Origin: Hermatobates lingyangjiaoensis
Lineage: Eukaryota; Arthropoda; Insecta; Hemiptera; Hermatobatidae
Direction: 5' to 3'
Assembly: GCA_026182355.1 (NCBI GenBank)
Contig: JAPFBL010000583.1
Coordinates: forward strand, 145,001-209,000
Length of the DNA: 64,000 nt
Shown piece by piece: positions 21,421-33,529 of this stretch. The translations under genes and the position numbers were made by a program. The notes under the pieces are model-generated. The model was not told the DNA's origin, made no database searches, and saw nothing but the letters and a program-made list of their open reading frames with translations. Within the stretch, counting starts at the first letter, position 1. Every line of letters begins with the position of its first letter.

Positions 21421-22095
21421 AGGTATATATATATATATATATATAATATATGCTATTCAGGCTGGGGCCGAGCCGGGTTTGGACAGGGTAGTCCTCATGC
21501 CGGTTCGGGCTTTAATGCACACGAGCTTGGGTCGGGTCGAGGTAGATTTTCTCAGGTCTGATTTTACTTCTCCTCAGAATCATATTTTACTAAAAACTTA
21601 CACTTAAAACAATTTGAAATGAACAGAATAACAATAGACATAAATATACTTGTTGAGCTATAAATAAAAAAAAAATAAGGAAGTAATTGTTTGGGGTATC
21701 TATAGAATTGGATTTCGATCTAACAGGAATGCAAGCCTTTTACTGGCTTCAATATTTCTAAGAGACGTTAAGCGGATACTTCAAATTTTAACGAGATATA
21801 ATATTTCATTTTGTTTATTGGTAACTTTATGTTTTTTTATGACAACATAAAATTTCAGAATTATATGACACGTTTGCTCACTTACTATAAAAACTTTACG
21901 ACTTGAAACACAATGTGAAGATATTTCTATATTAAGATATTGCAAACTGATATATTTAAGGCAGTTATTTCAAAATAAATTAAATAACATTATGTGACCA
22001 GCTATACGAGCAGTCATTATATGGTATTTACTCATGAATACAGAAGAAAAAAAACACGAAGTCTTCACCAAAAAAAAAAAAAAATTAATCACACA

Positions 22096-22137
22096 GCACG
22101 TTTCAAACACTTTAGTCTTCATCGTCAGGTTACATCT
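22096..22137 (-). ncRNA. Decayed hammerhead (ACGCGU-type family)
   Basis: CUGACGA and GAAA are kept. Stem II is mispaired and the stem III site reads ACGUGC, so it is probably inactive. Confidence 0.4.
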
Positions 22138-22302
22138 CCTATACAAACAAAGATATGTATAAATATACTACATTTGAATATAGGATATACTACATTTGGA
22201 GTTTGACAGGATTTTTGCAAGTCAAGTTATGATTAGTTTACTTAATTAGTTTTAATGACTAAATATTTTTTAGCTATATTACGATATAGCCTAGAATCAA
22301 TC

Positions 22303-23958
22303 AAAATATAGAATTTGGCAAAATTAACCTGACATCTCCTATTTTAATGACTATTATCAAATATAGAATTTGGCAAAATTAACCTGACATCTCCTATTTT
22401 AATGACTATTATCAAATATAGAATTTGGCAAAATTAAACTGACATCTCCTATTTTAATGACTATTATCAAATATAGAATTTGGCAAAATTAAACTGACAT
22501 CTCCTATTTTAATGACTATTATCAAATATAGAATTTGGCAAAATTAAACTGACATCTCCTATTTTAATGACTATTATCAAATATAGAATTTGGCAAAATT
22601 AAACTGACATCTCCTATTTTAATGACTATTATCAAATATAGAATTTGGCAAAATTAAACTGACATCTCCTATTTGAATGACTATTATCAAATATAGAATT
22701 TGGCAAAATTAAACTGACATCTCCTATTTTAATGACTATTATCAAATATAGAATTTGGCAAAATTAACCTGACATCTCCTATTTTAATGACTATTATCAA
22801 ATATAGAATTTGGCAAAATTAAACTGACATCTCCTATTTTAATGACTATTATCAAATATAGAATTTGGCAAAATTAAACTGACATCTCCTATTTTAATGA
22901 CTATTATCAAATATAGAATTTGGCAAAATTAAACTGACATCTCCTATTTTAATGACTATTATCAAATATAGAATTTGGCAAAATTAACCTGACATCTCCT
23001 ATTTAAATGACTATTATCAAATATAGAATTTGGCAAAATTAAACTGACATCTCCTATTTTAATGACTATTATCAAATATAGAATTTGGCAAAATTAAACT
23101 GACATCTCCTATTTTAATGACTATTATCAAATATAGAATTTGGCAAAATTAACCTGACATCTCCTATTTTAATGACTATTATCAAATATAGAATTTGGCA
23201 AAATTAAACTGACATCTCCTATTTTAATGACTATTATCAAATATAGAATTTGGCAAAATTAAACTGACATCTCCTATTTTAATGACTATTATCAAATATA
23301 GAATTTGGCAAAATTAAACTGACATCTCCTATTTTAATGACTATTATCAAATATAGAATTTGGCAAAATTAAACTGACATCTCCTATTTTAATGACTATT
23401 ATCAAATATAGAATTTGGCAAAATTAAACTGACATCTCCTATTTTAATGACTATTATCAAATATAGAATTTGGCAAAATTAACTGACATCTCCTATTTAA
23501 ATGACTATTATCAAATATAGAATTTGGCAAAATTAAACTGACATCTCCTATTTTAATGACTATTATCAAATATAGAATTTGGCAAAATTAACCTGACATC
23601 TCCTATTTTAATGACTATTATCAAATATAGAATTTAGCAAAATTAAAACTGACATCTCCTATTTTAATGACTATTATCAAATATAGAATTTGGCAAAATT
23701 AAACTGACATCTCCTATTTTAATGACTATTATCAAATATAGAATTTGGCAAAATTAAACTGACATCTCCTATTTTAATGACTATTATCAAATATAGAATT
23801 TGGCAAAATTAAACTGACATCTCCTATTTTAATGACTATTATCAAATATAGAATTTGGCAAAATTAAACTGACATCTCCTATTTTAATGACTATTATCAA
23901 ATATAGAATTTGGCAAAATTAAACTGACATCTCCTATTTTAATAACTATTATTTCTGT
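22303..23958. repeat. 55-bp satellite, about 30 copies
   Basis: The unit contains gaatttggcaaaattaaac and tgacatctcctatttt. Starts at 22366, 22421 and 22476 give a 55-bp period. Variation is almost confined to the aaac/acct position and rare single-base indels. Confidence 0.95.
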
Positions 23959-24061
23959 AATGTCATTTCAAACTCAAAATTAAAGACTTTAAGTCCGTAT
24001 GTTTTATTTATTATTGTTTCTTTATCTATATTGAACTTAATATATACATACATATACTCGT

Positions 24062-24212
24062 ATATAAAAACCAATTAAAAAGAAGGTAGCACACAGATAG
24101 ACACAGGAATAACTCACTTCTATATTTGGATGACGACAATGATCAAAATATAGAAGTAAGTCATTCCTGTGTCTATCTGTGTGCTATCTTCTTTTTAGTT
24201 GGTTTTTATTAA
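24062..24212. repeat. Inverted PLE ends, dead ribozyme
   Basis: Arms agcacacagatagacacagg and its complement. The centre has lost CUGANGA and GAAA is CAAAA. Confidence 0.65.
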
Positions 24213-24269
24213 AAAGTCCGCTGGACCATTTCATTTAGTGATATATATATATATTAAATAGAAGAAATG

Positions 24270-24459
24270 GTCCACAAGGACTATAAAACTTTAAATTTCA
24301 CAAAGCCCGACACAGAAAAAAGAATAAAAAGAACACTTACAGAATTCAATATTTCGAACTGTCGTTCGTCCTCTATTCTACTCTACTCCTGATGACGAAC
24401 AACAGTTCGAAATTTGAAATTATTCTTTTTTTTTTTGTCTTGCTTTGTGTAATTTAAAG

Positions 24460-24460
<1 letters not shown>
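24270..24460. repeat. Inverted PLE ends, GAAC hammerhead family
   Basis: It contains a minus arm with a short degraded core and a plus arm with the 24382-24420 hammerhead. The right end runs into a (TA)n tract. Confidence 0.6.
24382..24420 (+). ncRNA. Hammerhead ribozyme, stem III weakened
   Basis: CUGAUGA (24389-24395), extra C, GAAC-AACA-GUUC, GAAA (24409-24412), but AUUU in place of AUAU. Confidence 0.55.
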
Positions 24461-24497
<37 letters not shown>

Positions 24498-24547
24498 GAG
24501 TTCGAGATTAACAAAGAGCAACACACAAAGTAGGGAAACACACTTAC

Positions 24548-24585
24548 AGACTCAAATTTTCGGGTAATCCGTCTTCAGAAGAAAA
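24548..24585 (-). ncRNA. Hammerhead ribozyme, AAUU stem III
   Basis: CUGAAGA, extra C, GG(AUUAC)CC stem II, GAAA, AAUU and U17 followed by GAG. Confidence 0.65.
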
Positions 24586-24789
24586 GAGAATGGGAGACCA
24601 AGCACGTTGTAGACGCAACCAAATATATATATATATATATATTCATCATGATTTGCTTTCTTGACCCAATATGTATATGATGGAATTGTACAAATGTAAT
24701 ATGATGTAAAGTAAAAAAATTACATCATATATATACCATATATATATATATATATATAGGCACCAAATCTTTTTCCATACAAATGTTGT

Positions 24790-24894
24790 TACTCCATCAA
24801 TTAACTTTACAATATTGCAAAGTTTTCAGGAAAAAGGAGCATTCATTCACTTAAAAATATCGTTAATATAGAAGCTGCCATAGTTTTCAACAAC

Positions 24895-24900
<6 letters not shown>
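24790..24900 (+). pseudogene. PLE N-terminal scrap ending in (TA)n
   Basis: The frame IVNIEAAIVFNNIY resembles the NAEAAV.FNNTC region of other PLE fragments, then enters (TA)n at NN-I-Y. Confidence 0.5.
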
Positions 24901-24930
<30 letters not shown>

Positions 24931-24977
24931 ATTCATACATAATAATAATAATAACACACAGAAAGACGCAGACATAA

Positions 24978-25020
24978 CTCACATCGATATTTCGACCATC
25001 GTCGTCATCAGGAGGTGTGA
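24978..25020 (-). ncRNA. Hammerhead ribozyme, AUAU stem III
   Basis: CUGAUGA, extra C, GAC-GAUG-GUC, GAAA, AUAU and C17. Stem I starts UC/GA with a second GUG/CAC segment. It belongs to the 38927-40164 family. Confidence 0.75.
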
Positions 25021-25090
25021 AGAGCGAAGAGTCCCGCAGGAAGGCAGGGCGGTGAACGAGTCTTTTCGGTCCGCTGGACCGTTTCTTTTA

Positions 25091-25135
<45 letters not shown>

Positions 25136-25504
25136 GAGTTCAAAGTCAAAGAAAAGTAACATACAGAGTAAATAAACACACTTGTATTGTGTCATGTTTA
25201 GATAGAGTTTTTGAATTTAGAGTGAACTTTGTATAACATAATTCAATGTTGTGAAAATATATATCAGAAAGTCTCCACACAAAAGAAGTATTTTTTTATT
25301 GAAACTACGCCTTTTACCACAGTATGAGTAAATACCACACAATTACAGATTGTAAAAGTAATGAGTAGTGAAAATGGTCTGAAGATACAATGATAGTTCA
25401 AAAATCATGAAGAAACAAAGGAAAAGTCCACACTGACACCCTCAAATTCGTAGTTTCAACCGGGTTCGGTCAAAAACCTAAACGCATTTAATCACCCTCT
25501 CTTT

Positions 25505-25560
25505 GAACTCCCGAAGATGAGTAAAATCGAAAATTAGAGACATTGAGTGCGAGTTTTTCT
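25505..25560 (+). ncRNA. Degraded hammerhead (CCGAAGA)
   Basis: Core U4 is C. Stem I CUC/GAG, GAAA, AAUU and A17 remain. Confidence 0.4.
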
Positions 25561-25702
25561 TGGTATTTTGTTTGTTTTTTTTTTTTTATAAAATTGATTT
25601 CTAAGAATCTCCCTTAATATATTGTAATTTTTGTTAGCAAAAGCATTGTATATTTATATTTTTTCTTGTAATCTAAGCTCTATTTAAATCAAGCAGACAT
25701 AC

Positions 25703-25835
25703 TTGAGTGAAATGATGCCTTCTGGCGGCATGTTTGATGTTATTTGCTCCCTTAGTTTCCTCATTCTTGAAGATGTTGTTCCTCTATCTTCAGTCCATTC
25801 TCTGATCAGCACCACCATATGGTCCTTGTCGAGTC
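25703..25835 (-). CDS. NWD1/2-like STAND ATPase, upstream exon
   Basis: A 133-bp exon between acceptor TTTTCAG and donor AA/GTATGT. It begins with the last two bases of a Gly codon and ends with two bases of a Lys codon, matching the neighbouring exons (2 + 43 codons + 2). It encodes HMVVLIREWTEDRGTTSSRM and REQITSNMPPEGIIS. In NWD proteins this interval lies between the N-terminal TEP1-like domain and the pre-NACHT helix. Intron distances are 10.1 kb to the next exon and 11.6 kb from the previous one. It has no methionine-led open frame of its own, so an ORF finder shows only the antisense shadow. Confidence 0.8.
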
Positions 25836-25959
25836 CTGAAAATAAAAAAAAAAAAAAAAACATCTATTTAATGGGTTGTTTCCACTGAGGTTAGTAATAT
25901 TAAAATTAATAGTAATATTAACTGTCATATATCGTACATTGGTTGGAGAGCTCAAGAAA

Positions 25960-26320
25960 CAACATAGGAAGAAACAACAAACAACTCACTTCAATGTTTC
26001 GACTTCGTTGTTATCAGGAGAAGAAGAAAAAGATGAGTTATACTCGGCTGGCAGTAACTACCATATTAGCTGCTGTTGGTGATTGCCAGATTGGTAGAGC
26101 TCATATCTTCTCCTTCTTCAGATGACGACGAGGTCGAAATTTGAAGTTGCTGTTTGCCAGCAATCATTTCCGCTAAAATGCATCATTTCCGTGTTCTTCT
26201 CATGATGACGACAAGATCAAAATACTGAAATGAGTTGTATGTTGTTTCTACGTGGACTTTCCTTTGTAGAAATGCATAACGAGGTCGAAATATTGAAGTG
26301 GGTTGTGTGTTGTTTCTACG
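25960..26320. repeat. Cluster of decayed hammerhead-type PLE ends
   Basis: Copies with CUGAUAA (minus), CAGAUGA, CUCAUGAUGA and a lone GAAAUAUUGAAGUG occur near 26000, 26120, 26200 and 26290. None has a full core. Confidence 0.5.
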
Positions 26321-26601
26321 CGTTGATTTCTTGTCATAGTTTGATATGTTGTCCAAACGAACTGTTTCATGTATAGAAACACATAGTTCAACGTTTCCAG
26401 GATAAGAAAAACAAAAATAAACTGAAGTAGGTATATTGGTATTCTCCTACACAACAGTTAAAGAATCACTACGCAACAAGTCAATGTAAAAGTTACATTT
26501 TCTACCATTCTGAATCTCATTGTAACCACTAATGAATACAGTTTTATTAAAAACCCGAACTATTATTTATATATATGAGACAAAAGTTTTATATATCATC
26601 A

Positions 26602-26609
26602 ATATATAG
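26602..26609 (+). repeat. Target-site duplication ATATATAG
   Basis: Identical to 27316-27323, the 8-bp duplication expected for a hAT insertion. Confidence 0.9.
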
Positions 26610-27315
26610 CAGAGGTTCCCAAAGTGGGTTCCGCGGAACCCAGGGGTTCTTTAACGAACTATCTGGGAATCCGCTAAAAACATTTACTAAAAACATTATT
26701 CTAAAAAATTTTTTTTCTGGGTATGGATTTATTCTATATGTGAATCATGAAACCGAATAATGTTTATACCTACATATACCCCTATAAGTAGAAGTGGTTA
26801 AAATTTTAATCACATTTAGGATGAATCACTAATCAGTTTTTGGAACTATCTGATTCCCGAATTTCCTGCTATTGCAAAAGTAGCACTTCACACATTACTG
26901 CCATTTCCCACTACCTACTAATGTGAAACTGGATTTTCCATTTAAACTGCCATAGAAACCAAATATCAAAGTAGGCTTAATGCTGGAGCTAACTTGAGAA
27001 TGAAACTCTCAACTATAAAGCCAAAAATGATTACAAAACCAATACTGTGCTAAAATTGCTAGTAATTCTGTTTTATGTGTTATGCACTTCTAAGAAATAT
27101 GAAAATTAAAATCTTTTAGTTTTGAATTTTTATTCGAAAAATACACAATCGCAGTAATATTACTTTGTTTAATAGTTTTTTAACTTACATACTATTTAAA
27201 AAGGCATATGAAAATATTTATATCATGATTGTATGAAATCATTATAATCTGGGGGTTCTCGGGAAAGTTACTGGAACCAAAAAGGGTTCAGCGTCGAAAA
27301 AAGTTTGAAAAACTG
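26610..27315 (+). mobile_element. hAT element, copy 2, with 8-bp TSD
   Basis: Termini CAGAGGTTCCCAAAG and, inverted, CAGTTTTTCAAACTT. It contains the same C-terminal transposase remnant as copy 1 (FPAIAKVALHTLLPFPTTY). Perfect ATATATAG duplications flank it. At 706 bp it cannot encode a full transposase and is a deleted, non-autonomous copy. Confidence 0.9.
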
Positions 27316-27323
27316 ATATATAG
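27316..27323 (+). repeat. Target-site duplication ATATATAG
   Basis: Right copy of the hAT duplication. Confidence 0.9.
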
Positions 27324-27329
27324 GAACAG

Positions 27330-27560
27330 TTATAACTTGATAGGGTAAGACTGAATGAACATTTTAGTTTAAAAAAAAATGGCAAATATAAATTTCTCAG
27401 GATAGGAACTAAGCAATTAGACATAACAGGCTCTAGTTGTTGTTTATAAAGGATATTTTATAATTGAAAATGACAATCAACCATACATAATTTAAATAAC
27501 TAGATTAAGGGAGTGATAGACAGAGGGAGGGAGTAATAACTATTTTCTATTGCAGAAAAC
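27330..27560 (-). pseudogene. PLE RT fragment, diverged
   Basis: The stretch ttgaaaatgacaatcaacca and the following purine-rich part align with 53590-53690 in the RT region of the PLE at 52.3-54.0 kb. Confidence 0.5.
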
Positions 27561-27679
27561 TTAAAAAAAAAACAGGTGCATGTTCAACATATAAAAAAGA
27601 AATTACATCAAAACTCATCAGTTTCATACTGGGTTAAAGGGTTAATACAAAGTCTCCACACAAAAGAAAACTTTTTAAT

Positions 27680-27724
27680 TCTAACTACGCGTTTCGAACA
27701 CTGTGCTTTCATCATCAGGTAAAC
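27680..27724 (-). ncRNA. Hammerhead ribozyme, ACGCGU stem III
   Basis: CUGAUGA (complement of 27712-27718), extra U, GAA..UUC stem II with a longer apical loop, GAAA, ACGCGU, A17 and stem I AC/GU. Confidence 0.7.
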
Positions 27725-28140
27725 AACAAATTATAAATTACCAAAAAATAGACAGGAATTATACACAACAAAATGAAAAATGAAAATTAAATGATATTAC
27801 CCAATGGAAGGAGTCTAGATTTTCATAAATGTTTTTTTGTTCCATTTGTTGTGCAATCCGTAATTGTGTGGTATTTACTCATACTGGGAAAAGTAAATAA
27901 TACGAAGTATCAGACAAAAAAAGTTTTTTAATTCGAACACTTCATATCCTTCGTCAGGTGAACTGATGTCCTCTACTTCATGCATTTGATTTTCATTTTT
28001 CATTTCATTGTATATAATTTTGGTTTATTTTGGTAAATTTTAATTTGCAATTTCTATTGTAGAAGTTTGCCTTACTATGGACAAGGAGTAGTTGGATTTA
28101 AAAAACTTTTTTGTGGAGACTTTGTATTATTTACTTACCC

Positions 28141-28960
28141 CAGTGATCAAACCACAATATGAAATGGGAAAACAAGACTAAGATCTTTCAACCGTAACAA
28201 GCGGTCTTCGTCAGAGTCAAAAACCCAACTGAAACACTAGATAAAGAAAACATCTGGTGAGGGGTTGAGAAGAGTGGGATGGAAGAGTGGTATTTTAAAA
28301 GGGTGAAAATGCAGGAAAGGACATATGTCCAGAAAGGGGTCTTTGGAGAAACAAAGGAGTACAGTAAGAAAGAGTAAAAAACTCTCCGCTAGCTGTCAAC
28401 CCTCTTTGAAGAGGCTATTGCCCTCGTGACGAAAGTATCAAGTTTGTAGAGACCATTACTAATGTTTATAATATTTGATCTATTAAATTTAATTAAAGAC
28501 GAGTCAATAATATTTCTTAATCAATTTTTCATAGGTAATATAGCTCCTGTCCAATCAGCATGATGATTTTCATTGTTTATACGCAAGAATAAGGAGCTAC
28601 TTTCTTCCTGTCTACTTACATTGTATTGGTGTTGTTTTACACATGTCTTTAATGATTTACCAGTTTGACCAATATAAATACCCCAGTATGAGTAAATACC
28701 ACACGATTACAGATTGCACAACACATGACTAATCAATCTATATTCTGCTTTAATATTAACCCAATTTGATTTACTAATTAAATCTATACTGTTTTTAGTA
28801 GGGTTATCTGATATTTACCAACCACTGGACTCAAAAAACAGCAAACATAGATAGAGCATATGAAGCCAAACCAATCAAATCACAATTGATCAAACGGGGA
28901 AATGATTTTGATGCGTCATAAACAACTATATATGGCAATGAAGGGGATTTTATAGTGATA
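28141..28960 (-). pseudogene. PLE 3' part with internal deletion
   Basis: Minus orientation. 28392-28690 aligns with the end of the 52.3-54.0 kb PLE protein (C-terminal residues ..ASSKRVDS). 28730-28960 aligns with its more N-terminal RT portion near 53760-53940. The middle is replaced by about 60 bp of another repeat end. Confidence 0.65.
28175..28217 (-). ncRNA. Hammerhead ribozyme, AGAUCU stem III
   Basis: Complete AGAUCU-family core, located 3' of a PLE C-terminal reading frame. Confidence 0.82.
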
Positions 28961-28971
28961 TTTAGTAATTA

Positions 28972-29190
28972 ATTCGGTTAGCCCAGTGGCAACGTGCTCT
29001 CTTTTGGACTGGTAGGTCTGGGATGAATAACCATTTTTTGGCCCTCGATTTATTCATTCGAAAATTTCGTACCGATGTCAGGTACTTGTTAAAGATCCCC
29101 TACTCTAAATACACCTGAGTTAGACAAAAATTTAGGACTGCCAATGTAGAATCAATCTTCATTGTGTGGCAATACATGAAAGGGCCAAAG
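28972..29190 (+). mobile_element. tRNA-derived SINE
   Basis: Decayed A and B boxes with conserved body motifs (gtcaggtact, gagttagac). Confidence 0.7.
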
Positions 29191-29204
29191 TTAAAATAAA
29201 ATAA

Positions 29205-29556
29205 ATCCCTTGGGTGGCCAGGTTTGTTCACTAGCAACGTGCTAACTACTAAACTGCTAGGTCCTGGGTTCGATACCCATCTGACTTTCAATTTATTCAC
29301 GTGGGAGGTGAATAAATCTGAGAGCTTAGCCTTCGGAGAGGACGTTTCAGAGTCTGCACGATGTCAGGTACTTGTTAAAAATCCCTACTCTTAATAGGGA
29401 TTTTATTATTAATAAAAATCCTTAACTTTGATTAGGCAAAACTTAGGACACCCAATGCAGTATCAATGTTCATTTTATGGCATTATAACAGGCCAAAGTT
29501 GGATCTATGTGTGTTCCCTTTTAAGACTGTTACTGCAACCCAACATAACCTAACAT
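29205..29556 (+). mobile_element. Full-length SINE with LINE-like tail
   Basis: Head with gggttcgatacc, body, then a tail with ggcattataacaggcc and gtgttccctttt, ending ctgcaacccaacataacct. This is the longest copy, about 350 bp. Confidence 0.82.
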
Positions 29557-29561
29557 AAATC

Positions 29562-29862
29562 TCTTGGGTGGCCAGGTTAGCTTACTGGTAAAGTGATCGC
29601 CTCTGAACTAGTAGGTCCTAGGTTCAATACCCACTCTGGGCATCAATTTATTGACATGGAAAATGAATAAATCTGAACACGTTGTCCTGAGCCTGAAGAT
29701 GGCCAGGTACTCGTTAAAAATCCCTACTCTAAATACACGTGAGTTAGGCAAAATTTAGGACTCTCAATGTAGAATCAATGTTCATTATTTCGTTTCACAA
29801 AGGGCCAATGTTTAGACTATCTCTATTCTCTTGTAGGAATGCCACTGCAACCGTACCTAATT
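29562..29862 (+). mobile_element. Full-length SINE with LINE-like tail
   Basis: Head ggttagcttactgg and ggttcaataccc, full body and a tail ending gccactgcaaccgtacct. Confidence 0.82.
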
Positions 29863-30730
29863 AATTCGAGGTGATATTTCAAAAGCAGCATTTACCTTTT
29901 GATTATTAAAAGAACTTTTAACTGTATCTAAAAGATTGAACTTTAACACGGAGCCTTCATTCAGAATAGTTTCAATATTTTTGTGCTAGTCTTTTTTTTT
30001 TTAAAGCTCGCAGTTACTTTTGATTTATCAGCTTTCGTAATAATTTTTATATTATTATCTTTTTTTTTTTTTAAAAAAAGATGTCAAGAAAAGTTGATAA
30101 GAAGTTTTAAGACACTGGGAAAACTAAAAAGCTTGACCTCTTTTCTACAAGTCTATAAAACTATTCGTGTAAAATATTTAAATTATCAAGATTTATAGTC
30201 TGTGAAAATTAATGCTTTAAAAAAAACTTTTAGAGAACTGAACGTAATTTATATTTCTCATCATGAAAACAAAAGTTAACCTATACCCTGTAATGTTGTC
30301 CTACATTACTGTCCGATTTGAATTTGATAGAATAGTAAATAAATTATTACTGATATTATGTTTTCAAGGAGTTCTCTCTAGTAATAAAATGAATTTTTAC
30401 TTCACTATAAGTAAATTATAGTAATAGTAAAAAAAATCGATCTCAAGATTTTGACGGAATTACATTTTTTGAGGTACCCAAAAGTCGTTTTATGACTTTT
30501 TTTCGATAATATCTGTGTGTATATTTTGGTGTGTATGTATGGGTGGGTTCGTACCTAAAAGTTTGTGTAGGTGCTACATTCCACAATCTTTGATGAATCA
30601 AAATGATATTTTACACAAAAATTGACCACATAGTGTAGATGAACCCTATTGCTTGGGATCAGTTATGCATGATGGGAAAGTCACCTTTTTTTCGAAAATG
30701 TGTTTTAAAAACTTTTTTTAACCTCTATAT
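29863..30730. other. AT-rich, partial Helitron-like palindromic arm
   Basis: 30425-30500 shares ttttgaggtacccaaaagtcg with the arms at 32213 and 32580. No gene was recognised. Confidence 0.4.
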
Positions 30731-30807
30731 ATACATATATAAAAAGATTTCACATAAACACGTGAAACAACAATCAATGATCAAACCACAATAAGAAATG
30801 GGAAAAA

Positions 30808-30852
30808 AGACTAAGATCTTTCAACCGTAACAAGCGGTCTTCGTCAGAGTCA
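30808..30852 (-). ncRNA. Hammerhead ribozyme, AGAUCU stem III
   Basis: Complete core and GACU/AGUC stem I. Confidence 0.82.
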
Positions 30853-30982
30853 AAAACCCAACTGACTCTGTTGTTTTCCCATTTCTTATTGTGGTTTGAT
30901 CATATACATATATATAAAAAGATTTCACATAAACACGTGAAACAACAATCAATGATTAAACCACAATAAGAATGGGAAAACA

Positions 30983-31027
30983 AGACTAAGATCTTTCAAC
31001 CGTAACAAGCGGTCTTCGTCAGAGTCA
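30983..31027 (-). ncRNA. Hammerhead ribozyme, AGAUCU stem III
   Basis: Complete core and stem I. Confidence 0.82.
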
Positions 31028-31042
31028 AAAACCCAACTGATT

Positions 31043-31476
31043 ATTGCACTAATGTCATAGGCGATCACGCAAGAGAGTTGCTTCTCTGGCTCTAATTTTG
31101 GGAGTATAGTGATAATTTCCTTTTATTTAACATTATTCTAACATTATTATATAACATTATGTAACATTATAACATTATTAACATGGGTGCAAAAACCCAG
31201 TTGGGTTTTTGACTCTGACGAAGACCGCTTGTTACGGTTGAAAGATCTTAGTCTTGTTTTCCCATTCTTATTGTGGTTTAATCATACATATATATATAAA
31301 GTTTGTGAGGTTGTTTGTTTTGTGCATCAATTATCCGTGGAGATAGAGACCTGAAATTAAAAATATATATTCTACTACCTGAATAATGTTAAATAAAAGG
31401 AAATTATCACTATACTCCCAAAATTAGAGCCAGGGTAGCAACTCTCTTGCGTGAACGCCTATGACATTAGTGCAAA
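31043..31476. repeat. Inverted 90-bp unit flanking a PLE end
   Basis: 31043-31135 is repeated inverted at 31386-31476 (gcactaatgtcataggcg and cgcctatgacattagtgc). Between them sits an AGAUCU-family arm. The family of the 90-bp unit is unknown. Confidence 0.75.
31210..31254 (+). ncRNA. Hammerhead ribozyme, AGAUCU stem III
   Basis: Complete core with GACU (31211-31214) and AGUC (31250-31253). Confidence 0.82.
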
Positions 31477-31559
31477 TGTATTATATATAAATGTAACAAT
31501 TCTTTTTTTTAAATTTAATATTTACGCAATATATACACTGGCAATAAAGTAAAAGCATA

Positions 31560-31790
31560 GAGCCAGGATAACCCAGTGGCTTGCGTGCTCGCTGATAACA
31601 GTAATACAAATGTATTATAAATAAATATAACAATATATTCTATATTTGCGGAATTTAAACACATTACATAATAACAAATCGTATTTGAAGGTCAGGGTAG
31701 CCCAGTATCTTGCGTACTCACCTCGATTTTCTACAATATTATTTAATAATATTTCTCATTAGGGGGTCAGGGTAGCCTATAATATATAAT
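31560..31790 (+). mobile_element. Three truncated SINE heads
   Basis: Short repeats of ggtagcccagt-type A boxes at about 31565, 31686 and 31764, each lost before the B box. Confidence 0.45.
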
Positions 31791-32212
31791 AAACTCTTGC
31801 ATTAAAGGTTAAAAATGAATAATTTTAGGAACAAACTTGAACACAACTGCCAGATAAAATACGAATGTTATAAGGTAATATTATAAAGACACATTCCTTT
31901 CATTAATGTTATTTTATATTGGGTAAATAAATTGACTATTTCAATTTACAAGTTTTGTGATTTTAAATATATTCGAATGTGTATATTTTTTTTTACTTTT
32001 AAATGATTTTTATTTTGCTAAATATACTTACTGTGTATATATCTTTAATCATGTTAAGAATATTATATCAAAAGCTTGGGCCATATAAGAATCTGTTTCC
32101 GTGCCTTAATAACAAGAAACAACAATTAAAATTATCACTGTCAATCATGTTCCGTGAATTTATTTCAACAACTATTGCCATTATTTCTGGGTGACACAAA
32201 CGGTCACGGATA

Positions 32213-32943
32213 GTCTAGTTTACTATAAGTGAAAAAATTCGATTTCGTGATTTTGACAGATTTTTATGTGTTGAGGTCTCCAAAGTCGTTTTATGATGTT
32301 TTTTTCGATAATCCAAAGTTTGGATCCAAAGTTTGTTAGTCTACTAGATTTAGACCGACGTTTCTAATGTAGTTTTCTACTACATTAGAAAAACCGAATC
32401 CACAATTAGAAACATTTCTGTCTGTTTGTTTATCCAAAACTTTTGTCACTTCCCAAACATTAGCCAGTATAACTCATAGGGAGTTCAAAACTATTGAAGT
32501 AGTTTTTGTTTATGTCTAACTTAAAAGCGAAGATTTGAATAGATTGGAAATTCAACATAGAATCCAAGTTATTGATTTGGCAAAACGTCATAAAACCACT
32601 TTGGGGACCTCAAAATATATAAATCTGTCAAAATCTCTAAATCGAATTTTTTTGACGATCGCTATACTTATTGTATATTAAAAAAAAGTTTTTAAACAAA
32701 TTTTATGCAAAAAAAAACCCACGTACTAAATAAGAAGTATGCCTAGAATAAATCCAAATGTGAGATCAGTATCTAAAACTGCAAAATGTAAAAGAAACTC
32801 CAGATCTAATGACATATATCGCACGTTATAGATCGCATTAATAATATTTTCTACTATTCTATACTTACTAATAATATTTCGAAATATCACGTAACATCTC
32901 TGATTTTTGTAAAATACCCGCCCAAGACGGGCATGTCTGCTGG
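32213..32943 (+). mobile_element. Non-autonomous Helitron-like element
   Basis: The end has hairpin GCCC-AAGAC-GGGC at 32920-32932, then ATGTCTG and CTGG (32940-32943), matching the Helitron 3' hairpin plus CTRR rule. Internal arms 32213-32300 and 32580-32680 are inverted copies of each other. The 5' TC end is not pinned. Confidence 0.55.
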
Positions 32944-33266
32944 TTCGTAAATAAATTTAATTCTTATTTATAATTGCTTCCAAGAATAAGGTAAATTGTA
33001 ATTTTTTTTTTATTTCAAACATTTCATAATGTTGACTTTTCTTCTAATCGATTTTTAACTGCTCTCCCATTAATAACCGGTTTCTTTTCAATTATTTCCA
33101 CACCATTTCATAAATTGGCAAGACTTTTCCATCTCGCTAAAAAGTTATTGAAATTGAATTAAAAGTTCGTAATGAATAATTTTTTTTTTTTGCATTATTT
33201 AATTTTTATTTGAAATAGTTTCAATTGTGAATACTTTATGAGTTTTGTTTATAAAACATGTAGAAC

Positions 33267-33420
33267 AGAGGCGGGCAATTATTTTAGCTGGAGGGTCCCA
33301 TTATAAGAGCAGAGAGGTCAGTATTGATACCATCCGTTAATAAACATGAAATTTAATCTTTGAAAAATCAAATAAAAGTATTAAATTTAATAAAAAAAAA
33401 ATCGCAAAAAATAAAGTTTT
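33267..33420 (+). mobile_element. Possible hAT MITE end
   Basis: It begins cagaggcgggcaattatttt, resembling hAT terminal sequences. The other end was not found. Confidence 0.35.
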
Positions 33421-33529
33421 ATTCTGAAAAAAGAATAAATCTAATATTCATTAATTTGCAATCTGTTATAGTGTCGTATTTACTCATATTGGAGGATTTC
33501 AATCTTCACACAAGAAAAATTTAATATGA

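Noticed and set aside
21450..21560. GC-rich frame AGAEPGLDRVVLMPVRALM as a gene
   Set aside because: Short and repeat-like, with (TA)n on one side and no recognisable domain.
18644..23958. CRISPR arrays
   Set aside because: The 43-bp and 55-bp repeats are tandem without unique spacers, and the context is eukaryotic.
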